Positions 18,158 to 25,064 of a stretch of DNA of 64,000 bases are shown here, piece by piece. Under the pieces are notes generated by a model. The model did no database searches, was not told the DNA's origin, and worked only from the letters and a program-made list of their open reading frames with translations. Both the position numbers and the translations under genes were made by a program. Positions within the stretch are counted from its first letter, which is position 1; the number at the start of each line of letters is the position of its first letter. Origin of the DNA: UBA8401 sp041665525 (lineage in GTDB: Bacteria > Bacteroidota > Ignavibacteria > UBA10030 > UBA8401); NCBI GenBank assembly GCA_041665525.1, contig JBAYIS010000015.1, forward strand, positions 9,553 to 73,552, written 5' to 3'.

Positions 18158-19279
18158 TTAGAATGCAAAGAAAACGCCGGCGGTAGCGGAGTTTTGTTTG
18201 CCGATGTTATAGTCAACATTAACATTAATCACCAGTAAACGAATTCCAAGACCAAGTGTTAGACGGGAAGAATTTTCGCCTTCCAGTTCGAATGCTACCG
18301 GAATTTGCTGCGGTCCGGTCGGGCTGTCAACAGCGAAATTGTATGTTACATTCATGGTGGAGGATTCCAATGAGAATCCTGCATACGGAGTAACATTCAG
18401 GAATGCGAATCCGAACTGTTTGGATGCATTTATACCAAACGATGTCGCTTTTGTTTCAAAAATTGTTCCGACCTTCAAATTCTGTGTGAAGAAACTCGCG
18501 GACACATCAACAATCGGGATCGGCAGCCACATACCGAGGTTGTGCTGAATTCCGAAACCGAAATATTTGAACTTTCCGATCTCTTTGCTGATTTCGATAT
18601 CGGGAAGATAGCGGAAAGTAAATTGTGTTCCATAGATTGTTCCGATGCTGAATTGCGGTGCGGCGAGCGGAATAGTAGCACTGCCATCCAAAATTCCGAC
18701 GACGCCATCCAGTGTTTGATTGTTTTCGGCAATGGTATAGTCACTAATGCCGTCTCCATTAATATCCAAATCTCTCTGAGGAACGCTTAATTTCATTGTA
18801 TCTTGTTTTGTACCAACAATGGTCGGACCAGAAATGCCGACTGTAAAATCGAGCCCAGCAATTTTATCGATGATGTTTTGTTTTTGGGTCGGTGTTGCGA
18901 AAGTCCAAGCAGTGCCGATATTTTCAGCAATTTTTTCGGATTGACTCTTCGTGCCATTAGGATTGTTTCCAATATCGCCGGAATAATATCCACCGCCGAA
19001 TTTGAACACGCCGCTTGCAGTAAAGGTTTTATTTTCTTCCGTAGTAAATGTTCCCATAGCCACAAGTCCGAGTTCAAGGTCGATGCCGAAAATTTTTGCT
19101 GCCGGTGCTTTATGGTACCAACCACCGTTTAAGTTATTTCCGAAACCGCTTGCAACCGGCTGCACGTATCCTTTTGCAGCATCACCGGCCATTTTGGTCA
19201 GTGTACCAGTCAAATCCTGCGCTTGCACCATGGAGATAAGCACAAGAGCAACAACTATTGAGAGTAGAGATTTTTTCAT
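18158..19279 (-). CDS. DUF6588-like outer-membrane beta-barrel protein
   Basis: About 373 residues: signal peptide KKSLLSIVVALVLISMVQAQ, then a beta-rich body with GGWYHKAPAAKIFGIDLELG, TIYGTQFTFRYLPDIEISKE and GFGIQHNLGMWLPIPIVDVS, closing with NSATAGVFFAF, i.e. a C-terminal Phe as in outer-membrane barrels. The pattern matches my recollection of DUF6588 proteins of Bacteroidota. It contains DLDINGDGISDYTI, a calcium-loop-like DxDxDGxxD segment. The start at 19279 has AAAGGGG upstream; the longer frame to 19492 would run through the promoter. It is divergent from a MerR regulator with a shared inverted repeat between them. Confidence 0.8.
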   Translation of the reverse strand: MKKSLLSIVVALVLISMVQAQDLTGTLTKMAGDAAKGYVQPVASGFGNNLNGGWYHKAPAAKIFGIDLELGLVAMGTFTTEENKTFTASGVFKFGGGYYSGDIGNNPNGTKSQSEKIAENIGTAWTFATPTQKQNIIDKIAGLDFTVGISGPTIVGTKQDTMKLSVPQRDLDINGDGISDYTIAENNQTLDGVVGILDGSATIPLAAPQFSIGTIYGTQFTFRYLPDIEISKEIGKFKYFGFGIQHNLGMWLPIPIVDVSASFFTQNLKVGTIFETKATSFGINASKQFGFAFLNVTPYAGFSLESSTMNVTYNFAVDSPTGPQQIPVAFELEGENSSRLTLGLGIRLLVINVNVDYNIGKQNSATAGVFFAF

Positions 19280-19389
19280 TGTGAACCCCTTTGTGTTGTG
19301 AGTAGAAAAGAATGTGGATGAATGAAATAGAAACTTCATGCTATGGGGGAGGTAAGCAAGATTATTGACATATTCTTGTGAAGACATTA

Positions 19390-19419
19390 CAAATATACTG
19401 CTTTTCTCTCTAAACGCAA
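19390..19419 (-). promoter_or_regulatory. Bacteroidota-type promoter of the DUF6588-like gene
   Basis: Minus strand TTG, exactly 19 nt, TATATTTG, a perfect match to TTG-N19-TAnnTTTG. It leaves an untranslated leader of about 105 nt before the ATG at 19279. Confidence 0.7.
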
Positions 19420-19434
19420 CAGTTTTTTGTTGCG
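19415..19434. promoter_or_regulatory. Inverted repeat, candidate operator between divergent promoters
   Basis: CGCAAC, 8 nt, GTTGCG. The left arm covers the -33 TTG of the DUF6588-like promoter and the right arm supplies the TTG of the candidate merR promoter, so one bound dimer could control both. Confidence 0.45.
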
Positions 19435-19460
19435 AATACGCTCCTTTTTTTTTACCATTG
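19430..19460 (+). promoter_or_regulatory. Candidate promoter of the MerR gene
   Basis: TTG, 20 nt, TACCATTG (one mismatch to TAnnTTTG), 21 nt before the start codon. Confidence 0.45.
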
Positions 19461-19481
19461 TAGTAACTTTCCGAGGCAGCT

Positions 19482-19892
19482 ATGAAATCCATTGGTATTA
19501 AAAAACTCTATTATTCCATCAGTGAAGTGAGTAAAATCACCGATCTGGAGCAATATGTGTTGCGATACTGGGAGTCTGAATTTGAACAGCTGAAGCCGCA
19601 GAAAAACCGTGCAGGTAACCGGGTCTACACGAATAAGGATATCAAATTGATCCTGCACATCAAAAAGCTGCTTCGAGAAGAGCGGTATACTATTGAAGGG
19701 GCGAAGCAGGTGTTGGTGGATTTTCAATCGGATGATACAGGCGAGCAAACCGTGCTGCCGTTTGCCGAATCATCAGACAGTGCGAAACCGGTATTGCAAC
19801 AGCCGGTAACGAAATTGACCGATCCGAAATTACGGGAGGACCTTGTTGAGGTCCGTTCACTTTTACAGGATTTTTTGACGAAATTGAATTAA
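19482..19892 (+). CDS. MerR family transcriptional regulator
   Basis: 136 residues. N-terminal winged helix-turn-helix of MerR type: KKLYYSISEVSKITDLEQYV, LRYWESEFEQLKPQKNRAGN, RVYTNKDIKLILHIKKLLRE, ERYTIEGAKQVL. The short C-terminal part (DPKLREDLVEVRSLLQDFL) is a dimerisation coiled coil without cysteines or a ligand domain, as in the small orphan MerR proteins common in Bacteroidota. It probably acts on its own divergent intergenic region, where an inverted repeat overlaps both promoters. The gene ends at a strong terminator. Confidence 0.9.
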   Translation: MKSIGIKKLYYSISEVSKITDLEQYVLRYWESEFEQLKPQKNRAGNRVYTNKDIKLILHIKKLLREERYTIEGAKQVLVDFQSDDTGEQTVLPFAESSDSAKPVLQQPVTKLTDPKLREDLVEVRSLLQDFLTKLN

Positions 19893-19914
19893 CGGTATGT
19901 TATTGAGCTTGAAT

Positions 19915-19946
19915 AAAAAAAGTCTTCCATTAGGAAGACTTTTTTT
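19915..19946. terminator. Bidirectional intrinsic terminator
   Basis: 14-bp stem, AAAAAAAGTCTTCC, loop ATTA, GGAAGACTTTTTTT. It ends merR (+) and, on the minus strand, lies 6 nt beyond the 3'-half tRNA copy, so it is probably the ancestral terminator of the tRNA-Pro gene. Confidence 0.93.
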
Positions 19947-19959
19947 ATTTGTCGGAATG

Positions 19960-19979
19960 TCCCGAAGGGACGCTTCGCG
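19960..19979 (-). repeat. Short hairpin insert in the 3' half-tRNA
   Basis: 20 nt made of two mini-hairpins, CGC-GAA-GCG and TCCC-TTC-GGGA on the minus strand, the same units that form part of the 44-nt repeat nearby. It sits at the junction of T-stem and acceptor stem. Confidence 0.65.
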
Positions 19980-19988
19980 GCGGGATTC

Positions 19989-20032
19989 CCCCGTCACGAA
20001 GTGATGGCTTCGCCAAAGGGGTCCAATTGGGA
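19989..20032 (-). repeat. 44-nt multi-hairpin repeat, copy 2 (in the T-loop of the 3' half-tRNA)
   Basis: Minus strand begins TCCCAATTGGACCCC and ends TTCGTGACGGGG. It aligns without gaps to the 44-nt insert at 20697-20740. Stem bases differ but pairing is kept: GGC-GAA-GCC here versus GAC-GAA-GTC there, TCAC-TTC-GTGA versus TCCC-TTC-GGGA. Confidence 0.8.
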
Positions 20033-20062
20033 GAACCCAGCGACCCCTACCATAGGATTACT

Positions 20063-20311
20063 TTATTTTTGGGATTTAATGGTATGTAGTTCATTCCAGC
20101 CAGTCGGAGATTTGAGAAAGTGTTCGCGTTTTATTGCTTCGGTACGAGTCGGAAATGTTTCGTAGTGAATAATACTCCATGGTCGAAACGGTTTTGTGGA
20201 AAACACTTTGCCGGAGTTATGTTCTTTCAATCGATTTGGAAGATTGGAAGTTTGCCCAATATAATACCGATCTTGGGACAAACTTTTTAGTATGTAGATA
20301 CAATATTTCAT
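20063..20311 (-). CDS. GIY-YIG nuclease domain protein (ORF B), tRNA-associated
   Basis: 82 residues, a minimal GIY-YIG/UPF0213 domain: YCIYILKS, DRYYIGQTSNLPNRLKEHN (the YIG and the conserved Arg), and the Glu-containing RTEAIKREHFLKSPTGWNE. The fold cleaves one DNA strand per metal-bound active site; it occurs in homing endonucleases and UvrC. The start is taken at 20311. The frame continues upstream through a terminator and into tRNA-Pro, giving a spurious N-terminus. No Shine-Dalgarno sequence is present; the terminator hairpin ends 5 nt before the ATG. It lies between the intact tRNA-Pro and the interrupted 3' half-tRNA. Confidence 0.8.
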   Translation of the reverse strand: MKYCIYILKSLSQDRYYIGQTSNLPNRLKEHNSGKVFSTKPFRPWSIIHYETFPTRTEAIKREHFLKSPTGWNELHTIKSQK

Positions 20312-20316
20312 AAATG

Positions 20317-20348
20317 AAAAGAGTCTCTGTTTTTGCAGAGACTCTTTT
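20317..20348 (-). terminator. Terminator-like hairpin after tRNA-Pro
   Basis: 13-bp stem, AAAAGAGTCTCTG, loop, CAGAGACTCTTTT. On the minus strand it follows the tRNA 3' end by 8 nt and precedes the ORF B start by 5 nt, so it either ends the tRNA transcript or shields ORF B translation. Confidence 0.85.
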
Positions 20349-20356
20349 TGATCTGT

Positions 20357-20430
20357 CGGAATGGCGGGATTCGAACCCGCGACCCCTACCACCCCAAGGT
20401 AGTGCGCTAGCCGGGCTGCGCTACATTCCG
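20357..20430 (-). tRNA. tRNA-Pro (anticodon TGG)
   Basis: 74 nt, complete cloverleaf on the minus strand: acceptor CGGAATG / CATTCCG, D-stem GCGC / GCGC, anticodon stem CTACC / GGTAG with loop TTGGGGT (anticodon TGG), T-stem GCGGG / CCCGC around TTCGAAT. The CCA end is not encoded. The 5' 24 nt overlap the end of GIY-YIG ORF A. Only 13 nt of the ancestral upstream flank are kept, and no promoter is visible directly before it; the likely promoter is at 20770-20800, beyond ORF A. Confidence 0.97.
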
Positions 20431-20673
20431 ATGTGCTTCTTTAATTTCTTTAAGAGTAAGCCAGCCTGAAGGGGATTTCAGAAACACTTCCCGTGCAACT
20501 GCTTCTTTTCGGGAACGATATTGTTCAAAATAAATTAAAATCCAGGGTATTCCAAATTTTGTTGAAAGAACTCTTTTACCATTATGCCTTTTTATTCTGG
20601 AATTCAAATCAATTGTCTGTCCGATATAATATTTGTCTTTTGATTGGCTATAAATTATATAAAGAAAATACAT
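20407..20673 (-). CDS. GIY-YIG nuclease domain protein (ORF A), overlapping tRNA-Pro
   Basis: 88 residues: YFLYIIYSQSKDKYYIGQT, then IDLNSRIKRHN and RSRKEAVAREVFLKSPSGW, i.e. the GIY-YIG core with YIG, Arg and Glu in place. It is a paralogue of ORF B, clearly diverged. The last residues (KEAHRNVAQPG and the TAG stop) are encoded by the 13-nt tRNA leader and the first 24 nt of tRNA-Pro. Upstream of the ATG, 6 nt away, lies a 5' half-copy of the same tRNA. The gene is therefore bracketed by direct repeats of the tRNA leader plus 5' half. Confidence 0.8.
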   Translation of the reverse strand: MYFLYIIYSQSKDKYYIGQTIDLNSRIKRHNGKRVLSTKFGIPWILIYFEQYRSRKEAVAREVFLKSPSGWLTLKEIKEAHRNVAQPG

Positions 20674-20679
20674 TTGTTT

Positions 20680-20756
20680 GGTAGTGCGCTAGCCGGTCCC
20701 GTCCCGAAGGGATGACTTCGTCAAAGGGATCCCGTTGGGAGCTGCGCTACATTCCG
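20680..20756 (-). pseudogene. Interrupted 5' half of tRNA-Pro
   Basis: On the minus strand CGGAATGTAGCGCAGC (20741-20756) then, after a 44-nt insert in the D-loop, CCGGCTAGCGCACTACC (20680-20696). Together these are exactly nucleotides 1-33 of the intact tRNA-Pro, ending at the anticodon stem. The shared flank TAAAGAAGCACAT precedes both copies. The 3' half is replaced by ORF A, so this is a displaced half that still lies behind a good tRNA-type promoter. Confidence 0.88.
20697..20740 (-). repeat. 44-nt multi-hairpin repeat, copy 1 (in the D-loop of the 5' half-tRNA)
   Basis: Minus strand begins TCCCAACGGGATCCC and ends CTTCGGGACGGGA. It folds as TCCC-AAC-GGGA, GAC-GAA-GTC and TCCC-TTC-GGGA, with an outer TCCC...GGGA pairing, a small cloverleaf-like shape. 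It is cleanly inserted between GCGCAGC and CCGGCTAG of the tRNA sequence. Confidence 0.8.
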
Positions 20757-20769
20757 ATGTGCTTCTTTA

Positions 20770-20800
20770 CAAAGTTACAAAAAAGAGTCAGATTTTCCAA
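20770..20800 (-). promoter_or_regulatory. Ancestral tRNA-Pro promoter
   Basis: Minus strand TTG, 20 nt, TAACTTTG (perfect TAnnTTTG), 13 nt before the 5' end of the interrupted half-tRNA. Spacing fits a tRNA promoter with a very short leader. Transcription from here would pass the half-tRNA and ORF A before reaching the intact tRNA. Confidence 0.65.
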
Positions 20801-20831
20801 TGAAAAGTATTTCGAAAACATTAATGGTTTT

Positions 20832-20860
20832 TTGGACATCTCTTTTTTCTGGTATTATAT
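20832..20860 (+). promoter_or_regulatory. Weak candidate promoter of the acylase gene
   Basis: TTGGAC, 17 nt, TTATAT. If used, transcription would begin near 20867, which favours the ATG at 20927 over the one at 20870. Confidence 0.3.
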
Positions 20861-20926
20861 TCCTTTCGGATGCTGAAATACGATCACTCACCAAACCATT
20901 TTCCCACTATTGAAGAATATCGACTT

Positions 20927-23335
20927 ATGAGAAAAGGAAAGATCATTATCGGGGCCGGCCTATCACTTTTTGTGATTGTGTGCGCGCTCTTTTTTATCCT
21001 CCGGTATCTTGTTACAAAATCCTATCCGGAAGTTGATGGAGAAATTACCGTTACTGGATTGCGCCAATCGGTGAAAATCTATCGTGATGAGTTTGGTGTT
21101 CCGCATATCAACGCGCAAAATGAATACGACCTGTTCTTTGCGCAAGGGTACGTGCAAGCGCAGGACCGTTTATGGCAAATGGATCTTACTCGCCGTGCCG
21201 GTGAGGGACGGCTTTCAGAAATTCTAGGGACGCCAACGGTCAAGTTCGATAAAATGCTGAAAACCGTCGGATTCAAACGGATAGCGGAACAACTTGAACA
21301 GCAGCTGCATCCTCAATCGAGAGAGATTCTTCGTGCGTATTCCGACGGGATCAATGAATTTATCCGAACTCACAAAGGAAAATTTCCTGTTGAATTTGAC
21401 ATGCTCAATTATGAACCGGAGGAATGGAGGCCGGTGCACAGTCTGATGATCTCACGGTTGATGGCGTGGGAATTGAACATCTCCTGGCATGTCGATGTAG
21501 TGCTCGGAGAATTGGTGGCGAAACTCGGTGAAGAAAAAGCCCGGATGGTTTTTCCGACATATCCGGAAAACGGCCCAGTAATCGTAGAGAATACCGCGGC
21601 ACGGAAACAACTGCATGCTTTACAAAAGTTCGCATCATTGCATAAAGAGTTTAAACAATTTTTTGGCACCACGGGAACGCACATCGGCAGCAACGCTTGG
21701 GCAGTGAGTCCGCAAAAATCTGTCAGCGGCAAAGCAATGCTGGCCAACGATCCCCATCTTGGTTTGTCACTCCCGGCTAAGTGGTATGAAATCCATTTGA
21801 CCGGCGGCGCAGTGAATGTTGCCGGAATGTCCCTTCCAGGAACGCCGCTGGTGATTCTCGGACATAATGCAAACGTCGCGTGGGGATTCACCAATGTGAT
21901 GGCAGATGATGCAGATTTTTATTTTGAAAAGACAGATTCTCTCGGCGCGGACAAATACCTTTTCAAAGGCGAATGGAAGGACATCGAGATTCTGTATGAT
22001 ACTGTGCGTGTGAAGGATTCATCCGAAGTGCCGTTCGTCATCCGGAAAACGATTCACGGTCCGGCGGTGAATGAGATCTATCCGCTGGAGGAGATTGCAT
22101 CGTCCGATTTCATTACAATGAAATGGACGGGGTTTGAAATGAGTGATGAATTATATGCAATTTATCTTGTGAATATCTCGCACGATTGGCAGAGTTTTTT
22201 GAATGGTGTTCGAGAATTCACCGTGCCGGGACAAAATTTCGTCTACGCCGACAAAAATGGAAATATCGGCTATCACCCCGGCGTTCGTCTGCCCAAGCGG
22301 GCCAGTACCAATCCAACACTGCCGTTTGCAGGGTGGACGGGAGAGCACGAGTGGCTTGGATATATTCCGTTCGAGCAATTGCCGTCGAGTTTTAATCCTC
22401 CCGAAGGATTCATTGCCACGGCAAACAATAAAACGACGAATGTAACGGATTACCATATCTCCAATCTTTGGGAACCACCGTCTCGCATTCAACGGATCCG
22501 GGAAGTGCTGCAAGCGAAACAGCTTTTCGATGTCAGCGATTTCAAACGGCTGCAAAACGACACGTATTCGCATTTCGCAAAAGAGATGACACCGTTCATC
22601 CTCTCTGCATTCAGCCAGGCCGCGATATCGGATTCGAAAACAGAAACGGCCATCAACTATTTTCGTAATTGGAATTTTCAGTATGGAAAGGATGATGTGC
22701 CAGCGGCGATTTTCGAACTCTTTTTTCACCACTTGATCAGCAATTTATTCCGGGATGAGATGGGGAATGAATTGTTCAAACAATATATCTACCTCGCCAA
22801 TATGCCGTACCGCGTTACATTGTCATTGTTAAACGATACGGGAACGGTGTGGTTCGATAATGTGAACACTCCCGAGATTGAAACTCGCGACGAGATTATC
22901 CGGAAAAGTTTGGAGGATGCGCTGAATGATTGTGCTGAAAAGCTCGGCGGACAAATGAAGGAATGGCGGTGGGGGAGGCTGCATACATTGACGTTGAAAC
23001 ATCCGTTCGGAGATATCGCCGTGCTGCAATCTATCATGAATATTGGCCCGTTCGAGGTCAGCGGTTCGGGAACGACGGTGAACAACGGAGAATACCGACT
23101 TGGCACTCCATACAGTATGACGCTTGGCCCATCAATGCGGTCGATCGTTGATTTCGGCAATGTGAATAGTGCGCTTTCCGTGATACCTTCAGGCCAGTCA
23201 GGTCAGCCGATGCATGACCATTATTCGGATCAGACGCCGCTCTGGAAAAATGGTGAATATCATACAATGCCCATCGATGAGTCCGAAGTAGTTAAAATTT
23301 CCAAAAATATTTTGTATCTTGTTCCCGCACAATGA
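20927..23335 (+). CDS. Penicillin acylase family N-terminal nucleophile hydrolase
   Basis: About 802 residues. One N-terminal membrane helix (KIIIGAGLSLFVIVCALFFI) anchors it with the enzyme outside the cytoplasm. The alpha chain contains RDEFGVPHINAQNEYDLFFA and GYVQAQDRLWQMDLTRRAGE; processing is expected before the nucleophile Ser in GTHIGSNAWAVS (about residue 255), followed by GKAMLANDPHLGLSLPAKWY and WGFTNVMADDADFY. Relatives hydrolyse amide bonds of beta-lactams, acyl-homoserine lactones or N-acyl amino acids; the substrate cannot be told from sequence. The ATG at 20870 is an alternative start. Monocistronic. Confidence 0.9.
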   Translation: MRKGKIIIGAGLSLFVIVCALFFILRYLVTKSYPEVDGEITVTGLRQSVKIYRDEFGVPHINAQNEYDLFFAQGYVQAQDRLWQMDLTRRAGEGRLSEILGTPTVKFDKMLKTVGFKRIAEQLEQQLHPQSREILRAYSDGINEFIRTHKGKFPVEFDMLNYEPEEWRPVHSLMISRLMAWELNISWHVDVVLGELVAKLGEEKARMVFPTYPENGPVIVENTAARKQLHALQKFASLHKEFKQFFGTTGTHIGSNAWAVSPQKSVSGKAMLANDPHLGLSLPAKWYEIHLTGGAVNVAGMSLPGTPLVILGHNANVAWGFTNVMADDADFYFEKTDSLGADKYLFKGEWKDIEILYDTVRVKDSSEVPFVIRKTIHGPAVNEIYPLEEIASSDFITMKWTGFEMSDELYAIYLVNISHDWQSFLNGVREFTVPGQNFVYADKNGNIGYHPGVRLPKRASTNPTLPFAGWTGEHEWLGYIPFEQLPSSFNPPEGFIATANNKTTNVTDYHISNLWEPPSRIQRIREVLQAKQLFDVSDFKRLQNDTYSHFAKEMTPFILSAFSQAAISDSKTETAINYFRNWNFQYGKDDVPAAIFELFFHHLISNLFRDEMGNELFKQYIYLANMPYRVTLSLLNDTGTVWFDNVNTPEIETRDEIIRKSLEDALNDCAEKLGGQMKEWRWGRLHTLTLKHPFGDIAVLQSIMNIGPFEVSGSGTTVNNGEYRLGTPYSMTLGPSMRSIVDFGNVNSALSVIPSGQSGQPMHDHYSDQTPLWKNGEYHTMPIDESEVVKISKNILYLVPAQ

Positions 23336-23399
23336 TCCGGGAGGGGGGGATGGCTTTTCCGCTTCCCGAAGTCACACAATGTTTTATTAACCAAATAAT

Positions 23400-24848
23400 A
23401 TGATAGCAGAGAAACGAAAATACGGCAGAACGAAGATAGTATGTACTCTGGGTCCCGCATCCTCATCGATTGAGACCCTGGTGAAAATGATGGAAGCAGG
23501 CATGGATGTGGCCCGGTTGAACTTTTCCCACGGCTCCCATGACGACCATCTAGAAATGATGAACAGGGTACGGCAGGCGGCGAAAATTATGGATGAACCG
23601 GTCGCGATCTTGCTCGACTTGCAGGGTCCGAAAATCCGGACGGGGAAATTGAAGGAACCGATGGTATTAAAAACCGGTGAGCATCTCACCATCACCATCG
23701 ATGAAATGCTCGGCGAGAACTACAAAGTGTCAACCACTTATCAGCATCTTCCCGGTGACGTGAAGCCCGGGGATACGATCCTGATGGATGACGGACTATT
23801 GCAATTTAAAGTTTTGGAGTCGTCGAAACGGGAAGTGATTACCGAAGTGGTGTACGGCGGTATATTGAAAAGCAACAAGGGTATCAATCTTCCCGGCGTT
23901 TCTGTCAGTGCTCCGTCGCTGACAGAAAAAGACAAAGAAGATTTATTGTTCGGTATTGCTAACGATATCGATTATGTAGCGCTTTCCTTCGTTCGTTCGG
24001 CGCAGGATGTGGTGCAATTGCGTGATTTTATTATTGCGAATATCGATAAGCGCAAGAAACTGCCGATCATTTCGAAAATTGAAAAAGATGAAGCGCTGAA
24101 GAATATCGATGCGATCATCCACGAGTCCGACGGCATTATGGTTGCACGCGGAGATCTTGGTGTAGAATGTAAAACGGAAGAAGTGCCGCTCGCACAGAAG
24201 ATGATCGCGCAGAAAGCGAATGCAGCAGGCAAACCGGTAATTATTGCGACGCAAATGCTCGATTCAATGATCGAGAATCCGCGCCCGACCCGCGCCGAAG
24301 CAAACGATGTGGCCAATGCCGTGCTGGACGGTGCCGATGCGGTGATGTTGAGCGGCGAAACGTCCGTCGGGAAATATCCCGTTGGTGTTGTGCAGACGAT
24401 GGACACGATCATTCGTCGTGTGGAACAAATCGGAAAGGATAAGCTCTATCTGGAAGATGAGATCGGGAACGAACAGGATATGGTGTTCAAGGCACTGGGA
24501 CGTTCCGCTTGTATCCTTGCGAAGCAAATCAATGCGGCGGCGATCATCTGTTTTTCGCATTCCGGCGCGACAGTGAAAGCGATCTCACGGTATCGCCCAA
24601 CCGCGCAGGTGATCGGCATCGCGGACCGTGAACGGATTCAGCGCCGTTTGAATCTGATTTGGGGTGTTCGTTCGCTGCTGATTAAAAGTTTTGAAATCGG
24701 CGAAACGGATATGACCATCGCTCGAGTGAATGTGTCGCTGGTGGAACTCGGGTACCTGAAGAAAGGTGATTATGTGGTGATCACGGCGGGCATCCCGCTG
24801 ATGTCGAGGAATACGACGAATATGATCAAGGTGGAACGGATTCAATAA
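23400..24848 (+). CDS. pyk: Pyruvate kinase
   Basis: 482 residues, full length. Transfers phosphate from phosphoenolpyruvate to ADP in the last glycolytic step. Motifs: RTKIVCTLGPASSS, ARLNFSHGSHDDH, LLDLQGPKIRTGKL, then the B-domain lid (~70-170), the signature ISKIEKDEALKNIDAIIHES region with the catalytic Lys, GIMVARGDLGVE, IATQMLDSMIENPRPTRAE and DGADAVMLSGETSVGKYP. The C-terminal allosteric domain follows (ICFSHSGATVKAISRYRPTA). It is preceded by a G-rich spacer and ended by a strong terminator. Confidence 0.98.
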   Translation: MIAEKRKYGRTKIVCTLGPASSSIETLVKMMEAGMDVARLNFSHGSHDDHLEMMNRVRQAAKIMDEPVAILLDLQGPKIRTGKLKEPMVLKTGEHLTITIDEMLGENYKVSTTYQHLPGDVKPGDTILMDDGLLQFKVLESSKREVITEVVYGGILKSNKGINLPGVSVSAPSLTEKDKEDLLFGIANDIDYVALSFVRSAQDVVQLRDFIIANIDKRKKLPIISKIEKDEALKNIDAIIHESDGIMVARGDLGVECKTEEVPLAQKMIAQKANAAGKPVIIATQMLDSMIENPRPTRAEANDVANAVLDGADAVMLSGETSVGKYPVGVVQTMDTIIRRVEQIGKDKLYLEDEIGNEQDMVFKALGRSACILAKQINAAAIICFSHSGATVKAISRYRPTAQVIGIADRERIQRRLNLIWGVRSLLIKSFEIGETDMTIARVNVSLVELGYLKKGDYVVITAGIPLMSRNTTNMIKVERIQ

Positions 24849-24872
24849 CGTTTACCTTGAACGAGTTTCAAT

Positions 24873-24904
24873 AAAAATGGTCAGCATGCATGCTGACCAT
24901 TTTT
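24873..24904. terminator. Bidirectional intrinsic terminator
   Basis: Perfect 32-nt palindrome AAAAATGGTCAGCATG / CATGCTGACCATTTTT. It ends pyk (+) and the small membrane protein gene (-). Confidence 0.92.
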
Positions 24905-24908
24905 ATTC

Positions 24909-25064
24909 CTACAAACCGCTTTCGGAAATATAATCGTTGGTATCGTAACGGACATTCTCGCTGTTCCGCTCCGCTTCTTCCATTCTTTTTTTCAGGAGAA
25001 TAGGAATGGCGACAACACCTGCGATGATTGCCGTCCACTTTACCACTTTCAATAGTTGTTTCAT
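24909..25064 (-). CDS. Small membrane-anchored protein, 51 residues, hypothetical
   Basis: Reads KQLLKVVKWTAIIAGVVAIP as a single N-terminal helix, then a basic LLKKRMEEAERNSENV segment and an acidic tail ending DYISESGL. The stop sits 5 bp from the terminator it shares with pyk. No Shine-Dalgarno sequence is visible, so it is supported by composition, helix and position only. Function unknown. Confidence 0.5.
   Translation of the reverse strand: MKQLLKVVKWTAIIAGVVAIPILLKKRMEEAERNSENVRYDTNDYISESGL

Larger units (their letters stand above)
19953..20052 (-). pseudogene. Interrupted 3' half of tRNA-Pro
   Basis: On the minus strand this begins TGGTAGGGGTCGC, identical to the tRNA-Pro 3' anticodon stem and variable loop, and ends CATTCCGACA, identical to the acceptor end plus flank. 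Between these the T-arm carries a 44-nt insert (19989-20032), a 20-nt insert (19960-19979) and one extra base at 20039. No 5' part precedes it; upstream is GIY-YIG ORF B. It cannot fold as a tRNA and is a relic of the tRNA half displaced when the locus was rearranged. Confidence 0.85.

Noticed and set aside
20312..20392. N-terminal extension of GIY-YIG ORF B, which would read GVAGSNPAIPTDQ and onward
   Set aside because: These residues translate the tRNA-Pro 3' half and the terminator hairpin. The GIY-YIG domain begins at the ATG at 20311.
19953..20756. Split or trans-spliced tRNA like those in archaea
   Set aside because: An uninterrupted tRNA-Pro is present between the halves, the halves carry extra repeats inside the D- and T-loops, and there are no complementary leader sequences to join them.
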